From Akkermansia muciniphila (GTDB taxonomy: Bacteria; Verrucomicrobiota; Verrucomicrobiia; Verrucomicrobiales; Akkermansiaceae): a DNA stretch of 64,000 bases. Below the pieces are notes generated by a model, which saw nothing but the letters and a program-made list of their open reading frames with translations, did not search any database and was not told the origin of the DNA. Position 1 is the stretch's first letter. Every line of letters begins with the position of its first letter. Position numbers and translations under genes: made by a program. The stretch spans positions 1 through 64,000 of the forward strand of contig CAMDCV010000008.1 of assembly GCA_945890645.1 (NCBI GenBank). The letters are read 5' to 3'. Of this stretch, positions 15,780 through 24,226 are shown in pieces.

Positions 15780-16255
15780 TTGATTACGTCACGTTTAACT
15801 GACTTTGACTTCCGCAATAACGGGAGCAAGCGGAAGAGATGGTAACAAAGCAGCACACAAACAATATCTAACGGAATCCAGAGAATCGGACTGACCCAGT
15901 ACTCTCCCCAAATAAAATCGGACACGGGATACAGCCAATTGATGCCGCCAGAAATGGCATCACAAATCAGATGAAACAGATACGCGCCGGAAAGGGCCAA
16001 TGATAATCGTAGAGAAAGCCTTCGCTGGGAGACTAGCGATGCAATCACAAGACAAGTAGTAAAAGCGACCCAGAACGGCAAGCCGTGTGACCAACTCGTC
16101 ATGCGGGCCTCAAGCGATAAATGAGGCGATAGGAGATCGGGCAATGCTCCCGCCACCCCAATCGCAATGAGTCCCGATCGGCCAAAACGCGTCGAGCGCG
16201 ACAGACACAAATGAGCGATGATCACGGGTGCAAGAGCATGAGTAACTGTGTCCAT
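15776..16255 (-). CDS. Membrane-bound metal-dependent hydrolase, YdjM/DUF457 family
   Basis: The 159-residue membrane protein begins MDTVTHALAPVIIAHLC and contains GVAGALPDLLSP and YLFHLICDAISGGINWLYP, the conserved HALA, PD and HLxxD positions of the YdjM (COG1988) family. In E. coli YdjM is LexA-controlled; the activity of the family is not established. It is coupled by a 4-bp overlap to the small membrane protein gene that follows. Confidence 0.8.
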   Translation of the reverse strand: MDTVTHALAPVIIAHLCLSRSTRFGRSGLIAIGVAGALPDLLSPHLSLEARMTSWSHGLPFWVAFTTCLVIASLVSQRRLSLRLSLALSGAYLFHLICDAISGGINWLYPVSDFIWGEYWVSPILWIPLDIVCVLLCYHLFRLLPLLRKSKSVKRDVIK

Positions 16256-16267
16256 AATTTTATAAGT

Positions 16268-16762
16268 CTAATGATCGCACTCACGAATGGAAGGTAGAAA
16301 ACGTTGCCAGTTACTCGACTCTGCCAATTGCTTCAGACAAAGACTGCGCTTCACCAAAAAATTCCGCATGTAACGAGTCAAAAACAATGTTTCCGCCATC
16401 CGACCGAGAATCCCCAATGGTGCACGGAAAAAGAACTCATCACTCATCAGCGTTCCGCCATTGGTTTCGGTGAAACGGTGCGTGTGATTCATCGAAGAAA
16501 AAGCACCCTTGATCATCTCATCGCCAAACAGATGAGGTCGATCAAACGCTACAATCTTTACCGTCAATTGCTGCTTAATGCCAAAATGCCTCGCCTCCCA
16601 CGTCACCGACTCTCCCAACTCAATCAAACCAGTCGTGCGCCCCGCAATCGCCCGCTCCTCTGTGCCGTCCGTGCTCAGCATGTGAGCATCAATGCTCCTC
16701 GCCAGATCGAAGACGCGTTCGATCGGGGCAGAGATCCATGTATCTAATTTAATCAGTGGCAT
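16268..16762 (-). CDS. SRPBCC-family (START-like) protein
   Basis: The 164-residue protein starts at Met 16762 (MPLIKLDTWISAPIERVF); the 13-codon longer frame lacks conservation. The start, W-I-x-A-P-x-E-x-V-F-D, and FGDEMIKGAFSSMNHTHRF are typical of SRPBCC ligand-binding folds related to those annotated as cell division inhibitor-like. A hydrophobic ligand is expected but unknown. It lies 12 bp upstream of the YdjM-like gene on the same strand. Confidence 0.75.
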   Translation of the reverse strand: MPLIKLDTWISAPIERVFDLARSIDAHMLSTDGTEERAIAGRTTGLIELGESVTWEARHFGIKQQLTVKIVAFDRPHLFGDEMIKGAFSSMNHTHRFTETNGGTLMSDEFFFRAPLGILGRMAETLFLTRYMRNFLVKRSLCLKQLAESSNWQRFLPSIRECDH

Positions 16763-16801
16763 AATGCATTGTGAACTTTTCGTTAGATATATCGGCGGCA
16801 T

Positions 16802-17323
16802 TTATTCATCGGGTTCAGGACAAATGCAAATCATATTCTGAACACCATCATGCTCCGTTCGCAATTCGTATCCCGCCTCTTTGAATGCCATAAAGAAACG
16901 ATTCACTTCCTCTTCTGGAAGCCCATTCCATGGCGGTGCGCCACAAGTGCCATATAAGTCTATCACTTTTAGATCGGACTCCGAGCGTAACCCTGTGATC
17001 AAGGCATCCACAGAAGAAAACTGACGATGCCCCTTCACCTGTGTTGTCAAATCAAAGGCCGCCTGAGGGTGAGCCTCCGTTCCGCAATTGTGAAAAACAA
17101 GTGCCGCTTGAGTCTCCAGCACTCGATACCGATCACTGATCGCAAATACCACGATTTCTCCTTTGTCATCGCGGTCGCCAATCTGATACTCAACTACCGA
17201 AACCATAGGCGCTTGTGCAGCCGTTAGCTTCACGGGTTTAGCAGATTTTGTACTTGTTCGACAGCCCACGAAACATGATGACAACAATAACAAAAAACAG
17301 AATGATGTTAAGGAAGTATTCAC
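16802..17323 (-). CDS. Putative lipoprotein, unknown function
   Basis: The 173-residue protein has a lipoprotein signal (SFCFLLLLSSCFVGCRTS, cysteine near residue 21) and a soluble domain with four further cysteines (HNCGTEAHP, YGTCGAPPW, MICICPEPDE). No family is recognised. The cysteine spacing suggests disulfide bonds in the periplasm. Confidence 0.7.
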   Translation of the reverse strand: MNTSLTSFCFLLLLSSCFVGCRTSTKSAKPVKLTAAQAPMVSVVEYQIGDRDDKGEIVVFAISDRYRVLETQAALVFHNCGTEAHPQAAFDLTTQVKGHRQFSSVDALITGLRSESDLKVIDLYGTCGAPPWNGLPEEEVNRFFMAFKEAGYELRTEHDGVQNMICICPEPDE

Positions 17324-17382
17324 GTTATTGCAAAGAAACTTTTCCCTTTGGTAATCAAATTGAGGCGTAATGAAATACTCAC

Positions 17383-17829
17383 TTATTCCGTAATATTGTA
17401 AAAGATCACGTTGCTAACCACTCGGTAAGAACCATCGATGAATGCCGTCACATAAACTGTGTATTGTCCCGGACTGTTGTCAAAATATTGATACGAGGTT
17501 TCATTTTGAGCATTTCTGCCAAGAACTTGTTGGCCATCACGAACAATATGCCATGTCAGATTTTTGGCGAATTCTGCCTCAATCACGGTGCGAGTGATGC
17601 GATGATTCGAGTCAATTGTCAGCGAAACAAATGGTAATTTTCCAGTCGACGATTCAACTTTTATTTCAATTTGATCTAACAAAGATGCGACATTTTTTTG
17701 AGTTCGCATGGAGGCCTCTTCCGCAGCCGAGATTTTGCATTCCAAGTCGGTATAGGCCCAATAGGAAGAAAATCCTAGACCTAGCAACAAGATCGCAAAA
17801 ATAGTAGGCAAGAGAATTCTCATTAACAT
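17383..17829 (-). CDS. Membrane-anchored protein, unknown function
   Basis: The 148-residue protein has one N-terminal membrane helix (ILLPTIFAILLLGLGFSSY), a short coiled-coil-like segment and a C-terminal beta-rich domain ending GSYRVVSNVIFYNITE. No family is recognised. Base composition is AT-richer than the core genes. Confidence 0.65.
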   Translation of the reverse strand: MLMRILLPTIFAILLLGLGFSSYWAYTDLECKISAAEEASMRTQKNVASLLDQIEIKVESSTGKLPFVSLTIDSNHRITRTVIEAEFAKNLTWHIVRDGQQVLGRNAQNETSYQYFDNSPGQYTVYVTAFIDGSYRVVSNVIFYNITE

Positions 17830-17925
17830 GTTGTGTGCTTCGTTTAGAAATGAATTCTATCAATGACGCCCAAATGAACAACATTTGATTTCTCGATAAT
17901 TCGGTATTTCAGCGTTATCGCGGAT

Positions 17926-17953
17926 TTGACAGATTTTTAATCCCGATTACAGT
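17926..17953 (+). promoter_or_regulatory. Possible promoter of the kamA gene run
   Basis: TTGACA (17926-17931) and TACAGT (17948-17953) are 16 bp apart and only 14 bp upstream of the kamA ATG, which would give a very short leader. The -10 is weak, so confidence is low. Confidence 0.35.
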
Positions 17954-17967
17954 CGGTCTTCACACGA

Positions 17968-19206
17968 ATGACTGACGAGGAACTCTACGAATCGATGACC
18001 GTGTTTCACAGCACGGGACAAGACTCTTGGCCACAGGCAACACAGGATCAATGGAACGATCATCGTTGGCAGCTGAAGAACCGCGTTTCTTCGCTCGCTG
18101 CTCTTGAAGATAGAATGGAACTGAGCGCAGAGGAGCGCGCAGGTGTCTTGCTGGCCGGGCACAAGCTTGCGATGTCGATCACTCCCCATTTTTTTCAACT
18201 CATCGACCGCGACGATCCCGATTGTCCGATCCGCCGTCAGGTGATTCCTCGCATTGAAGAAGGCTGGACTGCGCCAGAGGAAATGGCCGACCCCTGCGGC
18301 GAAGATAGCCACATGCCCGTACCCGGATTGGTGCACCGCTACCCGGATCGGGTTTTATTTTTGGTGACCGACCGCTGTGCCTCCTATTGTCGCTACTGCA
18401 CCCGTTCGCGCGTAGTTTCAGGCGTAGGTGATCAGCAACTGGAAATTCAGTGGGAAGCGGCATTCCGTTATTTGGAGCAACATCAGGAAGTCCGCGACGT
18501 GCTCCTTTCTGGAGGGGATCCGCTGCTACTGTCTGACGATAAGCTAGACCGCATTCTCACTCGCTTGCGGGCGATCCCCCATATCCAGTTTGTTCGCATC
18601 GGCTCGCGCATTCCGATCTTTCTTCCGCAGCGCATCACGCCAGAACTTTGTGCGATCTTGCAAAAGCATCACCCCCTGTTTGTTTCCATCCATACCAACC
18701 ACCCGAAGGAGCTCACGACAGAAGTCCGGGCCGGATTGGAACGCCTGGCCAACGCTGGAATTCCGTTAGGCAATCAATCGGTGCTGCTGCGCGGCATCAA
18801 CGACTCCCCGCTCATCCAGCGTGCCCTCGTTCACAAGCTGCTCATGTGCCGCGTACGTCCTTATTACCTGTATCAGTGCGATCTGATCAATGGATCATCT
18901 CATTTGCGAACTCCGGTAGCGACAGGACTCTCGATTATTGAGCAACTGCGCGGTCACACGACAGGCTATGGCATTCCGCAATACGTCATCGATGGCCCTG
19001 GCGGCGGCGGAAAAATCCCACTCAACCCCGAATACATTCTCAATCGACAACCGGGACGCGTGATTCTACGAAATTACGAAAACGAAGTCTTCGAATACCC
19101 GGACCCGCAACCCATCCCTGAGGAAGCATTGCGCGAACTTCATCATCTAACACAACAATCCAACGAACCTGACCATGTGGGACATCCAATTTCTGCAACT
19201 CTTTGA
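17968..19206 (+). CDS. KamA-family radical SAM aminomutase (lysine 2,3-aminomutase-like)
   Basis: The 412-residue protein has HRYPDRVLFLVTDRC and the radical SAM cluster C137xxxC141xxC144 (CASYCRYC), then LSGGDPLLLSDDKLDRIL, and PGGGGKIPLNPEYIL with the PLP-binding lysine. The HRYPDRVLFLVTD and YQCDL features and the full length fit lysine 2,3-aminomutase (KamA), which makes beta-lysine, rather than the shorter EpmB that modifies EF-P. The usual osmolyte partner AblB (beta-lysine acetyltransferase) is not adjacent. It overlaps the following DUF5069 gene by 32 bp. Confidence 0.85.
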   Translation: MTDEELYESMTVFHSTGQDSWPQATQDQWNDHRWQLKNRVSSLAALEDRMELSAEERAGVLLAGHKLAMSITPHFFQLIDRDDPDCPIRRQVIPRIEEGWTAPEEMADPCGEDSHMPVPGLVHRYPDRVLFLVTDRCASYCRYCTRSRVVSGVGDQQLEIQWEAAFRYLEQHQEVRDVLLSGGDPLLLSDDKLDRILTRLRAIPHIQFVRIGSRIPIFLPQRITPELCAILQKHHPLFVSIHTNHPKELTTEVRAGLERLANAGIPLGNQSVLLRGINDSPLIQRALVHKLLMCRVRPYYLYQCDLINGSSHLRTPVATGLSIIEQLRGHTTGYGIPQYVIDGPGGGGKIPLNPEYILNRQPGRVILRNYENEVFEYPDPQPIPEEALRELHHLTQQSNEPDHVGHPISATL

Positions 19207-19678
19207 ACGCGGCCAACAACTCCATGCTGATGGACGCCGCGACTTTGAAAATTTCTATGATTCTAATGATCGCGCGTTTCTCGCATCGATCGGCTATCAA
19301 GAGCGCGAATTCTATGATTTCATTGAGGACCTTAACAATGAGCAAGCACCTGCCGCGACTACCGCGTTGTTGATTGCTGCGGTGCGACGCGACTATTTTC
19401 TCACCGTACAACGTGGGCAGACGTCGACCGATATTCTCCAGCGCGATGATTTGCCGACCTTTGGTGATACCCTAGATGGGATCGCCTATTTGCCGCGCAT
19501 CCTTGCCAAGGCGCGAGCCAAGCTGCGTGGTGAGCTCGATCCTGATCTGATGTATTGCTGCGGGGGCGACCGAAATTTTCTTCTGCAAAACGGCGACAAA
19601 CATCCCGCAGATTTTCTCCGTCACGTCTGGGCTGCCGGTGATGACGACGCCAAAGTGGCAGCTTATGTGAAAAGTTAG
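19175..19678 (+). CDS. DUF5069 domain protein
   Basis: The 167-residue protein starts at ATG 19175, inside the kamA C-terminus. Its second half, GIAYLPRILAKARAKLRGEL followed by a later DFLRHVWAAGDDDAKV, matches the DUF5069 pattern (YLPRxxxKxRAxLxG and a later xxFLxxVxxGxxDxxVxxYV). The N-terminal 75 residues are acidic and helix-rich and are not recognised. Function is unknown; the overlap suggests co-translation with the aminomutase. Confidence 0.75.
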   Translation: MWDIQFLQLFERGQQLHADGRRDFENFYDSNDRAFLASIGYQEREFYDFIEDLNNEQAPAATTALLIAAVRRDYFLTVQRGQTSTDILQRDDLPTFGDTLDGIAYLPRILAKARAKLRGELDPDLMYCCGGDRNFLLQNGDKHPADFLRHVWAAGDDDAKVAAYVKS

Positions 19679-19748
19679 GTGACACTAGCCCCCGTGCTGT
19701 CACTCATTTCCAGTTGGTATTTCCTCTTTCTCTGCTAGATTTGTCGCG

Positions 19749-20576
19749 ATGACTGCCCCGGAATGCCCTGACTGCCCCCAAGTGACACCCGAGCATGGAG
19801 TGGACCAAAAAGCGATCGACGATCAACTGCGCTACGAGTTGGAATTGTCCGATCGTTCATTCTTATCCGGACCGCGTTCGCGGATTGCCGACCTCGCCAC
19901 ACTAGTAAAAGTATCGCTGGATTTCATCCGCGCCTTCCGCGTGTTGCATTTCGTCGGACCCTGCGTGACAATTTTTGGTTCAGCGCGTACTCCAGAGAGC
20001 ACCACGTATTACGAGATGGCACGTGGTATGGGGGCCCGCTTGGCGAAGATGGGCTTCACTGTCATGACCGGTGGCGGCCCTGGCATTATGGAAGCGGGCA
20101 ATCGCGGTGCCTTCGAGAGCGGTGGCCGCAGCGTCGGTGTGAATATTCAGTTACCCTTCGAGCAAAAGGGCAATCCCTATGTCGATCGCGAGGTCACCAT
20201 GCGCTACTTTTTCACTCGCAAGGTCGTCCTCATCAAGTATTCCTATGCATTCATTGTGATGCCGGGGGGAGCAGGCACTCTCGATGAAATGTTTGAAACG
20301 ATGACTCTCATCCAGACGGGCAAGCTGCGCAATTTCCCCATCGTACTGATGGGCAAGGAGTACTGGGCACCACTCATGGAAATGATCTATCGCATGGTCG
20401 ATGAAGGCATGATCAGTCCCGAGGATCCGGATTTGATTTTCTTCACTGATGACATCGAAGACGCTGCCGCACACATCCAGCGCCATGCCGTGCGCCAGTT
20501 CGCCCTGCGACGCAAGCAGATCCCCAAAGGCATGACCGTCCTCGGCGAAAAAAGCTTGGTGCGCAAACCGATTTAA
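19749..20576 (+). CDS. LOG/TIGR00730 family Rossmann-fold protein
   Basis: The 275-residue protein contains TIFGSARTP, GGGPGIMEAGNRGAFESGG and PGGAGTLDEMFE, the signature GGGxxGxM and PGGxGTxxE motifs of the LOG family. Some members are cytokinin-activating nucleoside 5'-monophosphate phosphoribohydrolases, others (larger, PpnN-like) are nucleosidases. It is the third gene of the rightward run and lies 3 bp upstream of cutC. Confidence 0.9.
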   Translation: MTAPECPDCPQVTPEHGVDQKAIDDQLRYELELSDRSFLSGPRSRIADLATLVKVSLDFIRAFRVLHFVGPCVTIFGSARTPESTTYYEMARGMGARLAKMGFTVMTGGGPGIMEAGNRGAFESGGRSVGVNIQLPFEQKGNPYVDREVTMRYFFTRKVVLIKYSYAFIVMPGGAGTLDEMFETMTLIQTGKLRNFPIVLMGKEYWAPLMEMIYRMVDEGMISPEDPDLIFFTDDIEDAAAHIQRHAVRQFALRRKQIPKGMTVLGEKSLVRKPI

Positions 20577-20579
20577 GAC

Positions 20580-21320
20580 ATGAAAGCTCTGATCGAAGTC
20601 TGTGTTGATCGACTCGATTCGGTGCAGGCCTGTGCCGATGCCGGCGTCGATCGCATCGAACTATGTGCGGCATTGAGCGAAGGGGGGCTCACTCCTTCGA
20701 TCGGATTTCTGAACGAAGCGCGCAATCTTTTCAGCGGTACGATCATGATGATGATACGTCCGCGTGCTGGAGATTTCTTGTACTCGATGGCAGAGATCGA
20801 AGTGATGTTGCACGACATCGGACAAGGCCAACAATTTGGCGCTGATGGCTTTGTCTTCGGCTGTCTCCAAGCGAATGGTGAAATTGATGCTACCCTCACG
20901 GCTCGTTTGTGCACAGCAGCGGCATCACGAAGCGTGACATTTCATCGGGCCTTCGACGTCACCCCGGACTTGCCGCGCTCACTCGAAACATTGATCAATC
21001 TTGGCATCCCGCGCGTTCTCACAAGTGGCGGTGCCTGCGATGTCTGGCAGGGCAGTGAACGCTTGCGAGCACTCGTAGAACAAGCCGCAGGCCGCATCAC
21101 CATCCTACCGGGAGGTGGAGTTACCGCGGACCGAGCGGTGGAATTGTTAGAAAAAATCCAGACCAATGAAGTTCATTTGTCGGCTCGACAAACAGTAGCA
21201 AGCAAGATGGAATTCCAACGCGACGATATTCCGATGGGAGCCACGGAAGTGATACCCGAAAACCATCATAGAATCGCCGATGCCAATCTGCTCCGCGCGC
21301 TGCGCTTACAACTCACCTAG
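20580..21320 (+). CDS. cutC: CutC family protein
   Basis: The 246-residue TIM-barrel protein begins MKALIEVCVDRLDSVQACAD and has GVDRIELCAALSEGGLTPS, FHRAFDV and LTSGGACDVWQGSERL, diagnostic of CutC (copper homeostasis protein by name; the copper role is disputed). It is cytoplasmic. It is followed after 5 bp by the parvulin gene. Confidence 0.95.
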   Translation: MKALIEVCVDRLDSVQACADAGVDRIELCAALSEGGLTPSIGFLNEARNLFSGTIMMMIRPRAGDFLYSMAEIEVMLHDIGQGQQFGADGFVFGCLQANGEIDATLTARLCTAAASRSVTFHRAFDVTPDLPRSLETLINLGIPRVLTSGGACDVWQGSERLRALVEQAAGRITILPGGGVTADRAVELLEKIQTNEVHLSARQTVASKMEFQRDDIPMGATEVIPENHHRIADANLLRALRLQLT

Positions 21321-21325
21321 TTCTG

Positions 21326-22384
21326 ATGAAAATCTCCTTCACCGCACGACTTTTCATTTACTTTGGTGTGTTGCTTTACATCGCCGCAGACTTGTATTGG
21401 TTTTCCGGACCATTACGCACGGCAGTCAATCGTCGCAAAGTAGATAGCCCGGAAATGATTGAGGAAGCAAAACGAACGGGCATCGCGGCCCTAGTACTTG
21501 GTCGGCCGGTGACTACCTCACAGCTGGAACGCGCGGCACGCGAACGTTTATGGCTCGAAGGAAAATCATGGGATGAGGTGCCCCGTGATCAACGAGCGAT
21601 CGTGCGCAAAGCTTGCTTGATGGACCTGATCGACCACCAATTGATTCGCTCAAAAATCGCCGCAAATGAAAAAGCCGAACGAGCCACTGAGGAAGAAATT
21701 AGCGATCGCATCAAGCAGTTACTGGCACGCTTCGTATCTCGCAGTGACATGGAGCAATCGATGCAAGCCCAAGGAATTGCCACCGAGGAAGAACTGCGCT
21801 TGCGCATCGCGGCGATGATCGAGCAAGAAAAATACATAGAGCGCCAATTGCACCCCTTGGTTCAAGTGAGTGAAGAGGAGTCGAAAGATTTTTATGAAAA
21901 ACATCAAACCTCGTTGGCCATCCCCGAGATGATTTCCGTGCGGCATGTGTTTTGGGCCACACTAGGCCAAGATGCCGACGCTGTGGAAAAATCCGCTCAA
22001 ACGGCACTGCAATCATTGCTAAAAAAAGAGAAGACTTTTGAGCAACTCGCCGAAGAGAGTGGCGACGAGCGGAGCAAAAAAATGGGGGGGCAGCTTGGAT
22101 GGATCAGCAAGGAACGCTTGCCGGCAGATTTCACCAGCGCGGCCTTTGCCCTGCTGAAAAATCAACCATCACTCATTCGCACGAAGTTGGGATGGCATCT
22201 TATTGAGGTGATCGATCGACGCGAAGCAAAGCCACGCACGTTTGACGAATGTCGTAAGGAGATTGAACTGCGCATGTCGGAACAAAAACGACCGGAAGCC
22301 CTGCAGAACATTCGAGTCGCTATCCGCAAGTCGCATCAAGAGCACATCCATATTTACGATGCAGTGCTTGATGGTCTCCCGTAA
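21326..22384 (+). CDS. Parvulin-type peptidyl-prolyl cis-trans isomerase
   Basis: The 352-residue protein has one N-terminal membrane helix (LFIYFGVLLYIAADLYWF), an N-terminal SurA/PpiC-like helical region (about 60-190) and a parvulin domain (about 195-290) with VRHVFWATLG, MGGQLGWISKERLPADF and KLGWHLIEVIDRREAK. It is likely anchored in the inner membrane with the chaperone/isomerase domain in the periplasm. It ends one base before the convergent subtilase gene. Confidence 0.85.
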   Translation: MKISFTARLFIYFGVLLYIAADLYWFSGPLRTAVNRRKVDSPEMIEEAKRTGIAALVLGRPVTTSQLERAARERLWLEGKSWDEVPRDQRAIVRKACLMDLIDHQLIRSKIAANEKAERATEEEISDRIKQLLARFVSRSDMEQSMQAQGIATEEELRLRIAAMIEQEKYIERQLHPLVQVSEEESKDFYEKHQTSLAIPEMISVRHVFWATLGQDADAVEKSAQTALQSLLKKEKTFEQLAEESGDERSKKMGGQLGWISKERLPADFTSAAFALLKNQPSLIRTKLGWHLIEVIDRREAKPRTFDECRKEIELRMSEQKRPEALQNIRVAIRKSHQEHIHIYDAVLDGLP

Positions 22385-23986
22385 TCACGGTGCCGGTGGC
22401 GGTGTGTATGTCGTCGTGCGGTAATTATTATAGAGAACCGCATCACCACTACCGATCTGCGTTTGCACTACCACGGATTTTCCATTCGCAAACAACGAAT
22501 TTGATAATCCGATGGTAAAACTTTTCACCGCACCCGGTGCCAAGGATGACACCGAAAGATTGGTCACCCCCGATGGCGTTGTGACAGTGACTGGCACGTT
22601 ACTGAGTGTTGCCGTACCCTGATTTTGAATATTCACCTGCACTTCTGCCACCGACCCCGTTTGCGGCGGAGTGATATAGTTGGAAGCCACAGCAGCATCC
22701 ATGATGTTGCTCGTTTCACTTTGCAAGATACGCCCAAGATTGACAGCACCTGATCCCACATACGGATCCACTCCAGCAGGGCCAGCCTCGTTAGTGTATT
22801 GATAAATCGTTGCCACTGCCTGCTGCGCGCTGTAGCCCTTCGCTGACATCACGGCGGCCACCGTACCGGCAAGGATCGGTGCCGAAGCACTTGTGCCAGA
22901 AAACGAGGTGACGCGATCACCGGGATAAGCCGCCGACACCCCCCAACCTGGAGCCGCTAATGCCGAGTTACTCGCTTGATTCGAAAAAAGAAGATGATTG
23001 TTTTGCGCATCGACCGCCACTGCTGCAATCACATTGGGATAACTCGCTGGATAGGCTGACTGCGTGTAGCCGTCGTTGCCACTTGACGCGATGACCACCA
23101 CATTTTTGTTCTGCGCATAAAGCACTGCATCGCGCAACACGGTGCTATCACCATACGATCCCATCGAAAGAGAAATGATCTGGTTACCCGCATCAGCCGC
23201 CTGAATGATGGCTTGCGCAATTTTCCAACTATCGGACGCACCGGAGTCGTCCGCTACGCGCCACGATGTCAATTCAGCTCCCGGTGCAGCGCCTGGCACT
23301 GTCGCACTGTTGCCCAAGATCAATGAAGCCGCCGCCGTGCCGTGACCGTTCCAATCGATGTAATTTTCCAAACCCGGGACGATGAAAATATTTTTCACTT
23401 CTCCATAAGCAGGATGCGGCACAACTCCCGTATCGAGAATGGCAATCTTCACGCCTTGTCCCAGAGTTAAATCAGCTGATTCCAGTCCCAGCCACTTCAG
23501 CAAGTCATTTCCTAACGGAACGGCATCGCTCTGCACCATGCCGCCGCTCGGGTTGGGCGTAAAGGCAGGAAAAATAAAGCCCATTTCTTCGCTGCCATCG
23601 AGCAAATCTGTTAGGTCAGCGGGATCGAGAAATGCCACCCGCAAGGCATTCAGGGAGTCGATCCGATCCATCACCCGCACGCGATCACCCGCCCGTGCTA
23701 AGAACGCCGCCAAGTCTTCTGCGGAAGCAAATCGCAAAGTCCGCTGTCCCGGCAATGCCCCATGATTGAGTGCCTCGTCATCGGCTCGGAAACCTGGCTT
23801 GCGAGGAGTGGATGAGGTCAGGCGCCCCCATTCGCGATCGACCAATGGCTCAGGCTCAACCACGGCGGTCTTGGTCGCGGGCGCAGCGTCACCCGCTGTC
23901 GAGTGCCCAAGCAGCCAGCCGACAATAATCGCCAGTGCCAGTGCACCTAACAGAAGCATGTTTGTTTTGCCGCTTTGCATACCCAT
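22385..23986 (-). CDS. S8 family serine peptidase (subtilase) with C-terminal CARDB-like domain
   Basis: The 533-residue protein has an N-terminal signal anchor (MLLLGALALAIIVGWLLG), then a subtilisin domain with the Asp in VKIAILDTGVVPHP, the His in NGHGTAAASLI and the Ser in GTSASAPILAGTVAAVM. After the protease, about 430-533, is a beta-sandwich stretch (VAEVQVNIQNQGTATLSNV and later) resembling CARDB-type domains. It is probably an extracytoplasmic protease. The gene's stop abuts that of the convergent isomerase gene. Confidence 0.9.
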   Translation of the reverse strand: MGMQSGKTNMLLLGALALAIIVGWLLGHSTAGDAAPATKTAVVEPEPLVDREWGRLTSSTPRKPGFRADDEALNHGALPGQRTLRFASAEDLAAFLARAGDRVRVMDRIDSLNALRVAFLDPADLTDLLDGSEEMGFIFPAFTPNPSGGMVQSDAVPLGNDLLKWLGLESADLTLGQGVKIAILDTGVVPHPAYGEVKNIFIVPGLENYIDWNGHGTAAASLILGNSATVPGAAPGAELTSWRVADDSGASDSWKIAQAIIQAADAGNQIISLSMGSYGDSTVLRDAVLYAQNKNVVVIASSGNDGYTQSAYPASYPNVIAAVAVDAQNNHLLFSNQASNSALAAPGWGVSAAYPGDRVTSFSGTSASAPILAGTVAAVMSAKGYSAQQAVATIYQYTNEAGPAGVDPYVGSGAVNLGRILQSETSNIMDAAVASNYITPPQTGSVAEVQVNIQNQGTATLSNVPVTVTTPSGVTNLSVSSLAPGAVKSFTIGLSNSLFANGKSVVVQTQIGSGDAVLYNNYRTTTYTPPPAP

Positions 23987-24134
23987 TGATTAAAACCACC
24001 GAACCGCGAAAATGTCGCACATCAAATGCCACTTGCGAATCCTAATTTCACGATCCATGCCACAAGTGATAAATTCATTGCATTTCCGACTTGCCAAAGG
24101 TGGAAAATTTTCTATCTTCTCTCCCCCCACCCAT

Positions 24135-24209
24135 GCACGGGTAGCTCAGCGGTAGAGCAACCGGTTTACACCCGGTCGGTCGGCGGTTCGATCCCGTCCC
24201 CGTGTACCA
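24135..24209 (+). tRNA. tRNA-Val(TAC)
   Basis: A 75-base cloverleaf including the encoded CCA: acceptor GCACGGG/CCCGTGT (first pair G-U), D-arm GCTCAGCGGTAGAGC, anticodon stem ACCGG/CCGGT around TTTACAC (anticodon TAC), T-arm GGCGGTTCGATCCCGTC, discriminator A and CCA at 24207-24209. Confidence 0.95.
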
Positions 24210-24226
24210 TCTTTTTTTCGGTTACG

